From Oceanobacillus sp. HTM 045 (GTDB lineage: Bacteria > Pseudomonadota > Alphaproteobacteria > Rhodobacterales > Rhodobacteraceae): a stretch of 64,000 nt of DNA. The translations under genes were made by a program, and so were the position numbers. The stretch lies in the NCBI GenBank assembly GCA_009733745.1, contig WNWL01000003.1:62001-126000 (forward strand), given 5' to 3'. Each line of letters begins with the position of its first letter. Position 1 is the first letter of the stretch. Positions 25,649 through 34,635 of this stretch are shown in pieces. Under the pieces are notes generated by a model. That model was not told the origin of the DNA, searched no databases, and saw only the letters and a list, made by a program, of their open reading frames with translations.

Positions 25649-27571
25649 TCACGCCGCCAGCACCGCCGATCCGGAACCGTGGTCGCCGGCTTCGCGCGGT
25701 TGCCTGGGAAGGGTCACGCGGAACCGCGCACCCCGCTGTCCGGGGGCCGGCTGGACACGCACGCTCCCCGACCAGCGTTGGGCGATGCGGTCGACGAAGG
25801 CGAGCCCCAGCCCGCTCCCGCCGCCGTCGTCCCAGGACTTGCCCGCGTACAGCGGCTGGAAGATCTTGCTGCGCTCTTCCGGCGCGACGCCGGGGCCGTC
25901 GTCGGTGACCTCGATGACGAGTAGGTCTCCCTCCTCCGCGACGCGCACCTCGATCAATCCCGCCTCGCGGTCGTGATGCTTGACGGCGTTCTGGACCAGG
26001 TTGCGCAGTATGATCTCGAACTCGGTCCGCACCGCGGAGACCCGCCCGATCTCGATGCGGCGATTCAGGGAGAACGATTCAGGCAGCGATAGCGCGGCAA
26101 TAACCGAGTCCAGGACCGGCCTCGGGTCGAAGGTCTCCAGCCGGCTGCCGGCCCTCCCGAGGATCGAGTATTGCAGCAGGCTGTCGACAAGTTCCTGCAA
26201 TCTCCGCGTCTGGCGCCGCATTTCCTCCAGGTGCTCGCGCACGGCATCCGGCATCGTGTTGAGGTCTTCCTCGATCCACTCGGGCAGTGCGCTGAGCGCC
26301 CGCAGCGGCGTCTTGAGGTCGTGCGCCGCCGCCCGCGCGTAGTTCTCAAGTTCCGCGTTCGACCGTTTCAGCTCCACGTTCATCAACGCGAGTAGCTCCC
26401 GCGCCTCCTGCTCCTTGGCGAGCAGGTCGCGCAGGCGTTCGGTCATCGTGTTGAAGGCCCGTGCCATGTCGGAGACCTCGTCGGTGCCCTTCTCCTCCGC
26501 GACAGCATCTCGGTCGCCGTTGGAGATGAGCCGCGCGATCTTCGCCAGTTCATCCACCCGGTGGGTCACCTTGTGCGCCCAGACCCAGCCGATCAGGCAG
26601 GTTGCCCCGGCGATAAGCAGCACCACGAGCGCCAGTTCCCACAGGATCGGGCTTGCGAGAGCCGCCGCGTCGCTGCGCGGGACGGTCGCAACGAAGAGCC
26701 ACCTTGGCGACCCCGCCTCCTCGTCCGGCACGATCCATTCGAAAGCCGCGAGCAGGGCCTCGCCTCCGCCAGAGCTTCCGGCGAGTTCGACCTCGCCCGG
26801 GATACCGGCTTCCGGGTGAAGAAGTGCCGTCGCGAACTCCGTACCGGATGCCGCGCCGGTTCCAAGCTCGGTCCCGAACTCCATCTCCGGTTCGGGATGC
26901 AGGAGGTAGCTTCCGGCCTCGTTCAGAACCCGGAACGACAGGTTGCCGATGGCCCGCGGCGGGAGGATCGCCCTTGCCTGCGCGTTGATCACGACGCCGC
27001 CCCGCCGGATCCCGGCCGCGTCGAAGACCGGCGCGAAAACCCGCAATGTCGGGCGCAAGGGGCGCTCGATCCGCCCGTCTTCCCGGTTCAGCGTGATGTC
27101 GCTGTAACCCACGTAACCGGCGGGGAGCGCGAGCATGTCGCGGACGTAGCCGCGGGAGGACTTGTCCTGCAACGCGTCGCCCGGCGTGACCGCTATCGCC
27201 CCGCCCACGCGGTCGACTCGGACGACCTCCATCCCGTCGAGACCGATGAACCGGGCCTGGAAGTACTCGGGGTGATTGTCGAGCAGCGTGACCAGCCGTG
27301 CCTCGATGGCCGCGCGCCTCCCTCCGCCGCCCCCTTCCTCGATGAAGGCCCGAAGCGCCGGGCCCGCCGCAAGGGCCAGCGCGTCCGACCGCAGGTTGCC
27401 AAGTTCGGCCCGCGTCACGTCCGCCTGGCGCTGGACCTGCGACAGGACCTGGGCCCTGACGCCAGCCTCGAGGTTCTGGCTGATGACGGTCGAGAAATAC
27501 CCGAGCACGAGGGTGGCGCTGAGTGCAACGGCGAGGCTGGTGCCGATCGCTGCCTTTGCTGATAGTCTCAT
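25649..27571 (-). CDS. Membrane sensor histidine kinase with periplasmic Cache-like domain and HAMP
   Basis: A 640-residue kinase: membrane helix at about 8-30, a roughly 275-residue periplasmic sensor (DNHPEYFQARFIGLDGMEVV is typical of dCache), second helix at about 308-331, HAMP at 332-384, then HisKA with His417 in AAHDLKTPLRAL and HATPase (NLVQNAVKHH, VTDDGPGV, GGGSGLGLAFV). The start at 27571 has GGAG 7 bases upstream and lies 29 bases after the response-regulator stop; the longer frame to 27682 overlaps that gene. The adjacent CheY-like regulator is the obvious partner. The periplasmic signal is unknown. Confidence 0.93.
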   Translation of the reverse strand: MRLSAKAAIGTSLAVALSATLVLGYFSTVISQNLEAGVRAQVLSQVQRQADVTRAELGNLRSDALALAAGPALRAFIEEGGGGGRRAAIEARLVTLLDNHPEYFQARFIGLDGMEVVRVDRVGGAIAVTPGDALQDKSSRGYVRDMLALPAGYVGYSDITLNREDGRIERPLRPTLRVFAPVFDAAGIRRGGVVINAQARAILPPRAIGNLSFRVLNEAGSYLLHPEPEMEFGTELGTGAASGTEFATALLHPEAGIPGEVELAGSSGGGEALLAAFEWIVPDEEAGSPRWLFVATVPRSDAAALASPILWELALVVLLIAGATCLIGWVWAHKVTHRVDELAKIARLISNGDRDAVAEEKGTDEVSDMARAFNTMTERLRDLLAKEQEARELLALMNVELKRSNAELENYARAAAHDLKTPLRALSALPEWIEEDLNTMPDAVREHLEEMRRQTRRLQELVDSLLQYSILGRAGSRLETFDPRPVLDSVIAALSLPESFSLNRRIEIGRVSAVRTEFEIILRNLVQNAVKHHDREAGLIEVRVAEEGDLLVIEVTDDGPGVAPEERSKIFQPLYAGKSWDDGGGSGLGLAFVDRIAQRWSGSVRVQPAPGQRGARFRVTLPRQPREAGDHGSGSAVLAA

Positions 27572-27600
27572 CCGAATACTCCGGACGTCGAAGGCCACAC

Positions 27601-28035
27601 TCAATGCAGCGGCAGCTGCACCTCCGACAGATAGCTCTCGATCATCTTGAGCGTTTCCACGAAACGCTCGGTTTCGTTGCACTTCACCAGATATCCCGCG
27701 ACGTTCTTCTCGTAGGCACGCTCGCGGTCGTCCGGGTCGCTGGACGTGGTCAGGATGAACACCACAAGCTTGTGCAGGTCCGGATCGGAGCGGATCGTAT
27801 TGAGGAACTCGAACCCGTCCATCCGCGGCATCTTGATGTCGAGGATGACGATATTGGGTTTCCCAATGCTCTGCTCCGGATCTTCCCCGCGCAGGATGTT
27901 CAGCGCATGCCTGCCATCGCCCGCGACCCTGGTCGGGTGTTCGAGACCGGCCCGGCGCATGGCGCGCTGGAACAACTGGACATCGATCTTGTTGTCCTCA
28001 ACGAGCAGCAGGTTGACTTCGGGCTCATCGAACAT
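27601..28035 (-). CDS. CheY/Rcp1-type single-domain response regulator
   Basis: A 144-residue receiver with no output domain. The acidic pair is in LLVEDNKID, the phospho-acceptor is Asp66 in VILDIKMPRMDG, the Thr in ILTTSS and the Lys in YLVKCNE. Such Rcp1-type regulators act by protein contact or as phosphorelay carriers. AGAGG lies 6 bases before the ATG, but this ribosome binding site is one arm of a perfect inverted repeat in the leader. The kinase gene starts 29 bases downstream. Confidence 0.93.
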   Translation of the reverse strand: MFDEPEVNLLLVEDNKIDVQLFQRAMRRAGLEHPTRVAGDGRHALNILRGEDPEQSIGKPNIVILDIKMPRMDGFEFLNTIRSDPDLHKLVVFILTTSSDPDDRERAYEKNVAGYLVKCNETERFVETLKMIESYLSEVQLPLH

Positions 28036-28041
28036 GGGGGG

Positions 28042-28082
28042 CCTCTGGGGCGATGTTACGTTACACGAGCTTCCCCCAGAGG
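28042..28082 (-). promoter_or_regulatory. Leader hairpin able to mask the ribosome binding site of the response regulator
   Basis: On the minus strand, CCTCTGGGG (28082-28074) and CCCCAGAGG (28050-28042) form a perfect 9-bp stem around a 23-base loop. The second arm contains the AGAGG Shine-Dalgarno, 6 bases before the ATG at 28035. Folding would block translation. Confidence 0.5.
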
Positions 28083-28167
28083 TATTAACGGCCCATTAAC
28101 GATTTGCCTGCTCCAAATCGGGATGGTGCCCGCTTCGATCTTGGAACAACTGGCTAGCGCAGGCCCG

Positions 28168-29061
28168 TTACGCCTCGAACCCGGCAAGCCTTTCGCGCAG
28201 GAGTGCGAGGAAGGCACGGCCCGGGGCGCTCAGGGTGCTTTCCGACCCGACCACCAGCGCAAGCTCGAAAAAGATGTCCGGTTCGAACCGGCGCCAGATC
28301 ACGCCGTCCTCCCGCGCGACGGTGCCATTCAGCTTGTCGACGATGCCGATCCCCGCACCCGCGCTGACCAGGTTGCGGACGATCGCGAAATAGGAGGCGG
28401 AGACCGGCCGCTCGATCGGGATGCCGCGCTCGGCGCAGATCCGGTCGAGCCGCCGGTCGATGTCATGGTCGCCGGTCACCGCCACGACGGCCCGGCCTGC
28501 CAACATTTCCGGCGTGACGGTCTCGCAATCGGCGAGCGGGTCGCCGGCCTGCATGATGCAGACGCAGGGCATCCGGAAGATCTCCGCCGGCAGTCCCGGG
28601 ATAGGGACGGGGGCGTCGAGCAGGCCGATATCGCTCTGCCGGCCCGCCACCCATGAGGCGATCTTGCGGGAACTGCGAATCTGCACGTCGATCCTGAACC
28701 CGGGATGGTCCTTCTGGAACTCCGCGATCAGCCAGGGCAGCAGGTTGATCGCCGTCGCGCCGTTGCTGGCGACGCTGAGCGAGCCGTAGCCGCCCTCTCC
28801 GATCTCGCGCGCGCGGGTCCGCACGCGCTCGATAGCGAGGAGGCCCTGTTCCGCCTCGACATGAAGCATCTGCGCCCTCGCCGTCGGCGCGAAATATCCC
28901 TTGGAGCGGTGGAACAGCGCGTATCCCAGCTCGTCCTCGAGCTTCGACAGGGCGATGGATACCGCCGGCTGCGTCAGGTTCAGCACTTCGGCGGCGCGCG
29001 ATACGGACCCGGCCTCCATGACCGCGTGAAAGACTTCGAGGTGGCGAACGGTGATGTGCAT
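28168..29061 (-). CDS. LysR family transcriptional regulator
   Basis: A 297-residue LysR regulator. The helix-turn-helix is HLEVFHAVMEAGSVSRAAEV ... LTQPAVSIALSKLEDELGY, with a type 2 periplasmic-binding-like effector domain after residue 90. The ATG at 29061 gives the usual MHITVRHLEVF N-terminus; the upstream ATG at 29100 lies in AT-rich divergent promoter DNA. It is divergent from the oxidase gene that heads an eight-kilobase catabolic operon and most likely regulates it. The inducer is probably the imported substrate (inference). Confidence 0.93.
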   Translation of the reverse strand: MHITVRHLEVFHAVMEAGSVSRAAEVLNLTQPAVSIALSKLEDELGYALFHRSKGYFAPTARAQMLHVEAEQGLLAIERVRTRAREIGEGGYGSLSVASNGATAINLLPWLIAEFQKDHPGFRIDVQIRSSRKIASWVAGRQSDIGLLDAPVPIPGLPAEIFRMPCVCIMQAGDPLADCETVTPEMLAGRAVVAVTGDHDIDRRLDRICAERGIPIERPVSASYFAIVRNLVSAGAGIGIVDKLNGTVAREDGVIWRRFEPDIFFELALVVGSESTLSAPGRAFLALLRERLAGFEA

Positions 29062-29178
29062 CAGGCTATCATAAAGAAATCGAATGATCTGATTAAGCAA
29101 ATTAAATTGACCTTATATTCTTCCTCTCCGACACTTCCCCGAGGTCACGCCCTTGGGCGAGTCCGTGAAGGGGAGGGG
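29062..29178. promoter_or_regulatory. Divergent AT-rich promoter/operator between lysR and the oxidase operon
   Basis: A short, sharply AT-rich island (about 29069-29125) in otherwise GC-rich DNA. It contains the dyad AATC-9 bases-GATT (29078-29094), TTAA-5 bases-TTAA, and TTGACC followed by TTATATT, which resembles promoter elements reading rightward. It is a suitable LysR binding region. Confidence 0.5.
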
Positions 29179-30588
29179 ATGGAAGCAACGTTTCCAATCG
29201 GTCATGCCACGAAAACGGTGCGGGGCAGCGGCGCGACGCCGGCAGCGATGCGCAGCATCTTCGCGGACGACCTTCGCGAAGCCCCCTACTGGTGGGACGT
29301 GGCCGCACCTGTGGTCCTGCGCGAAGACGACCTTCCCCGAACCGTGGACGTCGCCATCATCGGCGCCGGCTACACCGGCCTCGCCGCCGCCATCCAGACC
29401 GCCCGCGCGGGCCGCAGCACGCTGGTCATCGACGCAGGCGAAATCGGACACGGATGCAGCACCCGTAACGGGGCGCAGATCAGCACCAGCGTGAAGCCCG
29501 GCGAGGCGGAACTTGCGCAGAAATTTGGTCTCGAGCGCGCCAGGGCCGTCCGCGAGGAGGGAAAGCGCGCGCTGCAGTGGATCGGCGACTTTATAGGCGA
29601 GGAAGGCATCGAATGCGGCTTCCGCCGCTGCGGACGGTTCCACGCCGCGCACACGCCCGAAGCCTACGAGGCACTCGCCGCCGCCGCGGAGGAGCATCGG
29701 AAGGAGGGTATCGAGGCCCATCTCGTCCCTCGCGCCGAGCAGCACCGCGAACTCGGGAGCGATTTCTACTTCGGCGGCTTGGTCCACCCCGCGCATGCCA
29801 CCCTGCACCCGGCGATGTTCCATCGCGGCCTGCTGGACAGGGCCCGCGCGGCGGGCGCGACCGTCATCTCGCACTGCGCCGGGCTGGGGCTTGACCGCGG
29901 GCGCGACCGGGGGCGCGACACGATCGAGTTGCAGACGTCCCGCGGCCCGGTCACGGCGCGCGACGTGATCACCGCCACCAACGGCTATTCCGGTGCGCTG
30001 ATGCCGTGGCTGCAACGCCGCGTGATCCCCATCGGCAGCTATGTCATCGCGACGGAGCCGGTCCCCGAAGACCTGATGAACCGTCTGTTCCCGACCGACC
30101 GGAACATCGTCGATACACGGCGGGTGGTCTACTACTATCGACCGTCGCCCGACCGCCGCCGCATCGTCTTCGGCGGCCGCGTCTCCGCCAACGAGACCGA
30201 CCCGCGGATCAGCGGCCCCCGGCTCCACGCCGAGATGGCGCGCATCTTCCCGGAACTGGCGGACCTGCGGATTTCGCACAGCTGGGCCGGCAAGGTCGGC
30301 TACAGCTTTGATTCGCTCCCTCATTGCGGATCGCGCGGCCGGGTCCACTACGCTGCAAGCTATTGCGGCTCTGGCGTTTCGATGGCGAGCTATCTTGGCA
30401 CGCGCACCGGGCAGCGCGTCGCCGGCCTCGCCGAGGGGTGCACGGCGTTCGACAACCTGCCTTTCCCGACGCGCCCACTCTACACCGGCAAGCCGTGGTT
30501 CCTGCCTGCGGTCGTGGCGTGGTACCGCTGGCGCGACCGGCGCGAGGTGGAGCGCGCGACGCGGAGCAGGGTTGGAGAAGCCACATGA
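29179..30588 (+). CDS. FAD-dependent oxidoreductase (DAO family, gamma-glutamylputrescine oxidase-like)
   Basis: A 469-residue DAO-fold flavoenzyme. The dinucleotide-binding motif VDVAIIGAGYTGLAAAIQTA is near residue 56, preceded by DDLREAPYWWD, an N-terminal feature of PuuB/OrdL-like amine oxidases. GCSTRNGAQIS follows, and the C-terminal FAD/substrate region includes FGGRVSANETD and YAASYCGSGVSMA. It would oxidise a secondary or primary amine, or an amino acid, with O2. The start at 29179 is set by the purine-rich AAGGGGAGGGG just upstream. The adjacent polyamine-type importer supports an amine substrate, unproven. Confidence 0.88.
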   Translation: MEATFPIGHATKTVRGSGATPAAMRSIFADDLREAPYWWDVAAPVVLREDDLPRTVDVAIIGAGYTGLAAAIQTARAGRSTLVIDAGEIGHGCSTRNGAQISTSVKPGEAELAQKFGLERARAVREEGKRALQWIGDFIGEEGIECGFRRCGRFHAAHTPEAYEALAAAAEEHRKEGIEAHLVPRAEQHRELGSDFYFGGLVHPAHATLHPAMFHRGLLDRARAAGATVISHCAGLGLDRGRDRGRDTIELQTSRGPVTARDVITATNGYSGALMPWLQRRVIPIGSYVIATEPVPEDLMNRLFPTDRNIVDTRRVVYYYRPSPDRRRIVFGGRVSANETDPRISGPRLHAEMARIFPELADLRISHSWAGKVGYSFDSLPHCGSRGRVHYAASYCGSGVSMASYLGTRTGQRVAGLAEGCTAFDNLPFPTRPLYTGKPWFLPAVVAWYRWRDRREVERATRSRVGEAT

Positions 30589-30700
30589 GAACGGGCCGGG
30601 CGCGCTGATCGCCGAGCGTCCCGGCACCCAAGATAACGGCGAGACTGACCGACCCGGGCACGCGGAAGACCTGGGCAAAGCAAAACAGAGGAGACTTCAC

Positions 30701-31738
30701 ATGACCTACCGACTGATCGCAGCAGCCACTGCGCTCGCGCTGACCGCCACGGCGGCCGGCGCGGACGGGATCACCATCGCCTCCTGGGGCGGCTCTTATC
30801 AGAAGGCGCAGAGCGAGGCCCTGTTCAAACCGGCCTCCGAAGCGATGGGCATCACCGTGAAGGAGGAAACCTATGGCGGCATGTCCGACGTGCGGCTTCA
30901 GGTGCAGACCGGCGCGGTGACCTTCGACATCGTCGCCAGCGGCTCGGGCAGCGCCTCGCGCGCGGGCGCCGAGGGCCTGCTGGAGGAACTGGACTACTCC
31001 GTGATCGACGTCTCCACCTTCTACCCGGGCCTCTACATGCCGTTCTGTGTCGGCGGAGACGTGTTCTCGACCGTCTATGCCTGGAACACCGAGACTTTCC
31101 CCGATGGCGGCCCGCAGAACTGGGCGGATTTCTGGGACGTGGAGAAATTCCCCGGCACCCGCGCCTACCGCGGCAAGGTCGCCGGCGCGCTGGAGCCGGC
31201 GCTGCTGGCCGACGGTGTGGCCCCGGAGGATGTCTACGAGGTGCTTTCCTCGGTCGAGGGCATCGAGCGCGCGATCGACAAGATCCGCGAGCTGAAGCCG
31301 CACATCACCGTGTTCTGGACCTCCGGCGCCCAGCACGCCCAGCTGATGAAGGACGGCGAGGTGGACATGACCACCGGCTGGAACGGCCGCTTCGACGTCG
31401 CCGCGGCCGACGGCGCCAAGGTCGCCTACAGCTTCAACCAGGCGCTGCTGGACTATGACTGCTTCGCGATCCCGAAGGGCGCGCCGAACAAGGACCTGGC
31501 GATGAAGTTCCTGGCCGAGATCTCGAAGGCCGAGTACCAGGCGAACCTGCCCAAGTACATCACCTACGGCCCGACCAACAAGGCGGCCTACGAGCTCGAC
31601 GCCATCTCCGCCGACGTCGCCGCGATGCTGCCCTCCTCGCCGGACAACGCGGCCATGCAGCTCCCCATCGACATCGAGTGGTACGCCGAGTGGGAGACCA
31701 TCGCGTCCGAGATGTACCAGGAAATGTTGACCGAGTGA
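30701..31738 (+). CDS. ABC transporter periplasmic substrate-binding protein (spermidine/putrescine type)
   Basis: A 345-residue solute receptor with Sec signal peptide MTYRLIAAATALALTATAAG before ADGITIASWGGSY. The GITIASWGGSYQKAQ start is typical of the PotD/PotF-like family, and DIVASGSGSASRA and MTTGWNGRFDVAA fit the ligand-binding lobes. AGAGGAG lies 8 bases before the ATG; the longer frame from 30308 overlaps the oxidase gene. It heads the import genes that follow. Family members bind polyamines, but also opines, betaines and other compounds, so the ligand is open. Confidence 0.9.
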   Translation: MTYRLIAAATALALTATAAGADGITIASWGGSYQKAQSEALFKPASEAMGITVKEETYGGMSDVRLQVQTGAVTFDIVASGSGSASRAGAEGLLEELDYSVIDVSTFYPGLYMPFCVGGDVFSTVYAWNTETFPDGGPQNWADFWDVEKFPGTRAYRGKVAGALEPALLADGVAPEDVYEVLSSVEGIERAIDKIRELKPHITVFWTSGAQHAQLMKDGEVDMTTGWNGRFDVAAADGAKVAYSFNQALLDYDCFAIPKGAPNKDLAMKFLAEISKAEYQANLPKYITYGPTNKAAYELDAISADVAAMLPSSPDNAAMQLPIDIEWYAEWETIASEMYQEMLTE

Positions 31739-31799
31739 CGGGTCGCGGCTGCAAACCGCGGCGGGCGCATGTCGCCCGCCGCAACAGGAGGCGCCCGGA

Positions 31800-32903
31800 A
31801 TGAGGGACAGCTTGACAGACACTGCCACCGAGGCGCTGCCGATCACCATTCGCGGCGTGACAAAGACATACGGCCGCGTCCACGCGCTCGACGACGTGGA
31901 CCTCGACATCCGGAGCGGCGAGTTCCTGACCCTGCTCGGCCCCTCGGGCTCGGGCAAGACCACGCTGCTGATGGTGCTCGCCGGGTTCATCCGCCCCGAC
32001 CGGGGCAGCCTGCGCTTCGGCGACGACGAGGTGATCCGCCTGCCGCCGCACAAGCGCGACCTCGGGATGGTGTTCCAGAACTACGCGCTGTTCCCGCACA
32101 TGACCGTCGCGGGCAACGTCGCCTACCCGCTCAGGCTGCGCGGTATCTCCAAGGCCGAGGCCGCGGAGCGCGTCGAGAAGGCGCTGGAGACGGTGCAGCT
32201 CGGAGGCTACGGCGCGCGGCGCATCACCCAGCTTTCCGGCGGGCAGAAGCAGCGCGTCGCGCTCGCCCGCGCCATCGTGTTCGAGCCGCGCATCCTGCTG
32301 ATGGACGAGCCGCTTTCCGCGCTCGACAAGAAGCTGCGCGAGCGGATGCAGATCGAGCTCCGCCACCTGCACGACAAGCTCGGCATGACCACGGTCTACG
32401 TCACCCATGACCAGCGCGAGGCGCTGACCATGTCGGACCGGATCGCGGTGATCAATCACGGGCGGGTCATGCAGATCGACACGCCCTCGCGGATCTACGA
32501 CCACCCGGCCAACCGCTTCGTGGCCGACTTCATCGGCGAGTCCACCTTCCTGCCCGTCGGCCGCGACGGGCCGGTGGTCGCCTACGAGGGACAGCCGCTT
32601 TCCTACACCGACACGCCGCCTTCCGGCGACCTCGTGCTTATGATCCGCCCGGAGCGGCTCCGCATCCTCACCGGCGAGGCGCGGGAGGCGAACCGGTTCG
32701 AGGCGACGGTCACCGACATCGTCTACCAGGGCGACAGCTACCTGATGTACGCCCGCCTCGCCGACGGGGCCGAGGTGGCCGTGCGCGGCGTGATCCGTTC
32801 CACCACCTTCTCCGCGCTGCCCGAGGTGGGCGGCAGCGTCACCCTCGGCCTCGACCCCGAGGACACCGTTCTGATCCCCGCCGGGGACGCGCCCGATGAG
32901 TGA
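31800..32903 (+). CDS. ABC transporter ATP-binding protein (PotA/FbpC-like)
   Basis: A 367-residue ATPase with Walker [15 protein letters not shown]-loop [13 protein letters not shown], signature [16 protein letters not shown], Walker [14 protein letters not shown], and switch His in [11 protein letters not shown]. The C-terminal part (about 280-360) is a TOBE domain. It energises import through the two permeases downstream. AGGAGG precedes the ATG at 7-8 bases. It overlaps the next gene by 8 bases, indicating coupled translation. Confidence 0.95.
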   Translation: MRDSLTDTATEALPITIRGVTKTYGRVHALDDVDLDIRSGEFLTLLGPSGSGKTTLLMVLAGFIRPDRGSLRFGDDEVIRLPPHKRDLGMVFQNYALFPHMTVAGNVAYPLRLRGISKAEAAERVEKALETVQLGGYGARRITQLSGGQKQRVALARAIVFEPRILLMDEPLSALDKKLRERMQIELRHLHDKLGMTTVYVTHDQREALTMSDRIAVINHGRVMQIDTPSRIYDHPANRFVADFIGESTFLPVGRDGPVVAYEGQPLSYTDTPPSGDLVLMIRPERLRILTGEAREANRFEATVTDIVYQGDSYLMYARLADGAEVAVRGVIRSTTFSALPEVGGSVTLGLDPEDTVLIPAGDAPDE

Positions 32904-33801
32904 GGCAGCCCTGCCGATGGCCGCGGCGGCAACGCACGCGGACGATCTCCGCCGCGACGCGCGGCGCGAGCAGCTCGCGCTCTTCGGCCTCGCCTCGCCC
33001 GCGCTCCTGCTCGTGATGGTGGTGCTCGTCATCCCGGTCGGGTGGCTCTTCTACCTCTCCTTCATCGGGGCGGACGGCAGCTTCTCGCTCGAGAACTACG
33101 AGCGGATGTTCGACAGCAAGTCCTACCGCCGGATCTTCTGGACGACCTTCGAGATCAGCTTCCTGACCACCGGCATCTGCATCCTGATCGGCTACCCGCT
33201 GGCCTATTTCCTGGCCCAGCTTCCCCGCCGGGCGGCCAATCTCTGCCTGATCACGGTGCTGCTGCCGTTCTGGACCTCGCTGCTGGTGCGCACTTACGCT
33301 TGGCTGGTGCTGCTCCAGCGCAAGGGGCTGATCAACGAGTGGGCCATCGACCTCGGCCTCTGGGACGAGCCGGTGAAGCTTGCCCACAACATGACCGGCA
33401 CGGTGATCGGCATGGTCCACATCATGCTGCCCTTCCTCGTCCTGCCGCTCTACGGCTCGATGAAGGCGATCGACCGTGACTACCTCCGAGCCGCGGCCAA
33501 TCTCGGCGCCGGGCCGGTCCGGAACTTCTGGACCGTGTTCCTGCCGCTCTCGCTGCCGGGCCTGTTCGCAGGCGCGCTGATCGTCTTCGTGCTCTGTCTC
33601 GGCTTCTACGTCACGCCCGCGGTGCTGGGCGGGGGCAAGGTGATCATGGTGTCGATGAAGATCGCCTCGAACATCGAGCTCTTCGTGAACTGGGGGGCGG
33701 CCTCGGCACTCGGGGTGGTGCTCCTCGCCGCAACGCTGGTGATCCTGTTCACCGCGGCGCGCTTCGTGAAACTCGACCGGCTCGCCGGGGGAGGTCACTG
33801 A
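32896..33801 (+). CDS. ABC transporter permease (PotB-like)
   Basis: A 301-residue inner-membrane permease with about six spans. Its EAA-type loop is MKAIDRDYLRAAANLGAGPVRNFW near 190, matching BPD transport permeases that pair with PotA-like ATPases. Span 1 is LLLVMVVLVIPVGWLFYLSF near 36. It overlaps the ATPase gene by 8 bases and the next permease by one base (TGATG). Confidence 0.93.
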   Translation: MSEAALPMAAAATHADDLRRDARREQLALFGLASPALLLVMVVLVIPVGWLFYLSFIGADGSFSLENYERMFDSKSYRRIFWTTFEISFLTTGICILIGYPLAYFLAQLPRRAANLCLITVLLPFWTSLLVRTYAWLVLLQRKGLINEWAIDLGLWDEPVKLAHNMTGTVIGMVHIMLPFLVLPLYGSMKAIDRDYLRAAANLGAGPVRNFWTVFLPLSLPGLFAGALIVFVLCLGFYVTPAVLGGGKVIMVSMKIASNIELFVNWGAASALGVVLLAATLVILFTAARFVKLDRLAGGGH

Positions 33802-34625
33802 TGGCCGGCTGGCTCTCCCGCCCCGCTTCCGAGACGCAGGTCACCCACGGCCAGCGTCTCTGGCTCTACATCCTCGCCGGCATCATCATGCTCCTGCTGG
33901 TGGCGCCGACGCTGATCGTGATCCCGATGTCCTTCTCGGACTCGACCTATCTCGAGTTCCCGCCGGAGCAGTGGTCGACGCGCTGGTACGACAACTATTT
34001 CGGCTCGCTCGAATGGCGCTCCGCCACAGTTACCTCGCTGTCGGCGGCGTTCCTGACCATGCTGCTCGCGACGCCGCTGGGCGTGGTCGCGGCTTACGGG
34101 CTCCACACCTCGCAGATGCGTGCCGCGCGCCTCACCTTCGTGATCCTGATCACACCGATGATGGTGCCGCTGATCCTGGTGGCGATCGGCGCCTTCTACG
34201 TCTACGTCAAGCTCAAGATCGTCTACACGCTGGCAGGCGTGGTCATCGCCCATTCGCTGCTGGCCCTGCCGCTCGTGCTGATCGTCACCAGCTCGGCCCT
34301 CAAGTCCTACGACATGAACCAGGAAATGGCCGCCCGCAGCCTCGGTGCGCCGCGCTGGAAGGCGTTCCTGACCATCACGCTGCCACAGATCCGCTTCGCC
34401 GTGATCACCTCGGCGCTGCTCTCCTTCCTCACGTCCTTCGACGAGGTGGTGGTGGCGATGTTCGTCTCAGGCGGCGACAACTCGACGCTGACGCGCAACA
34501 TGTTCAACGCGCTGCGCGACCAGATCGACCCGACCATCGCGGCGATCTCCACCATCATGATCGCGATCACCACGCTCCTCATGACCCTTGCCCAGGTGTT
34601 CGGCAAGACGAAGGAGGGCGGCTGA
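33801..34625 (+). CDS. ABC transporter permease (PotC-like)
   Basis: A 274-residue permease with about six spans. The first is LYILAGIIMLLLVAPTLIVI; the EAA-type loop is SYDMNQEMAARSLGAPRWKAF near 180, and SFDEVVVAMFVSGG near 215 is characteristic of PotC. It forms a heterodimer with the preceding permease. The next gene begins 10 bases after its stop, in the same operon. Confidence 0.93.
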   Translation: MAGWLSRPASETQVTHGQRLWLYILAGIIMLLLVAPTLIVIPMSFSDSTYLEFPPEQWSTRWYDNYFGSLEWRSATVTSLSAAFLTMLLATPLGVVAAYGLHTSQMRAARLTFVILITPMMVPLILVAIGAFYVYVKLKIVYTLAGVVIAHSLLALPLVLIVTSSALKSYDMNQEMAARSLGAPRWKAFLTITLPQIRFAVITSALLSFLTSFDEVVVAMFVSGGDNSTLTRNMFNALRDQIDPTIAAISTIMIAITTLLMTLAQVFGKTKEGG

Positions 34626-34635
34626 GGGCCACCCC

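Noticed and set aside
28143-28169. GGAAC ... CGTT resembling an EcfG-type promoter
   Set aside because: The spacing is 18 bases rather than the usual 16-17, and it points into the 3' end of the convergent lysR gene.
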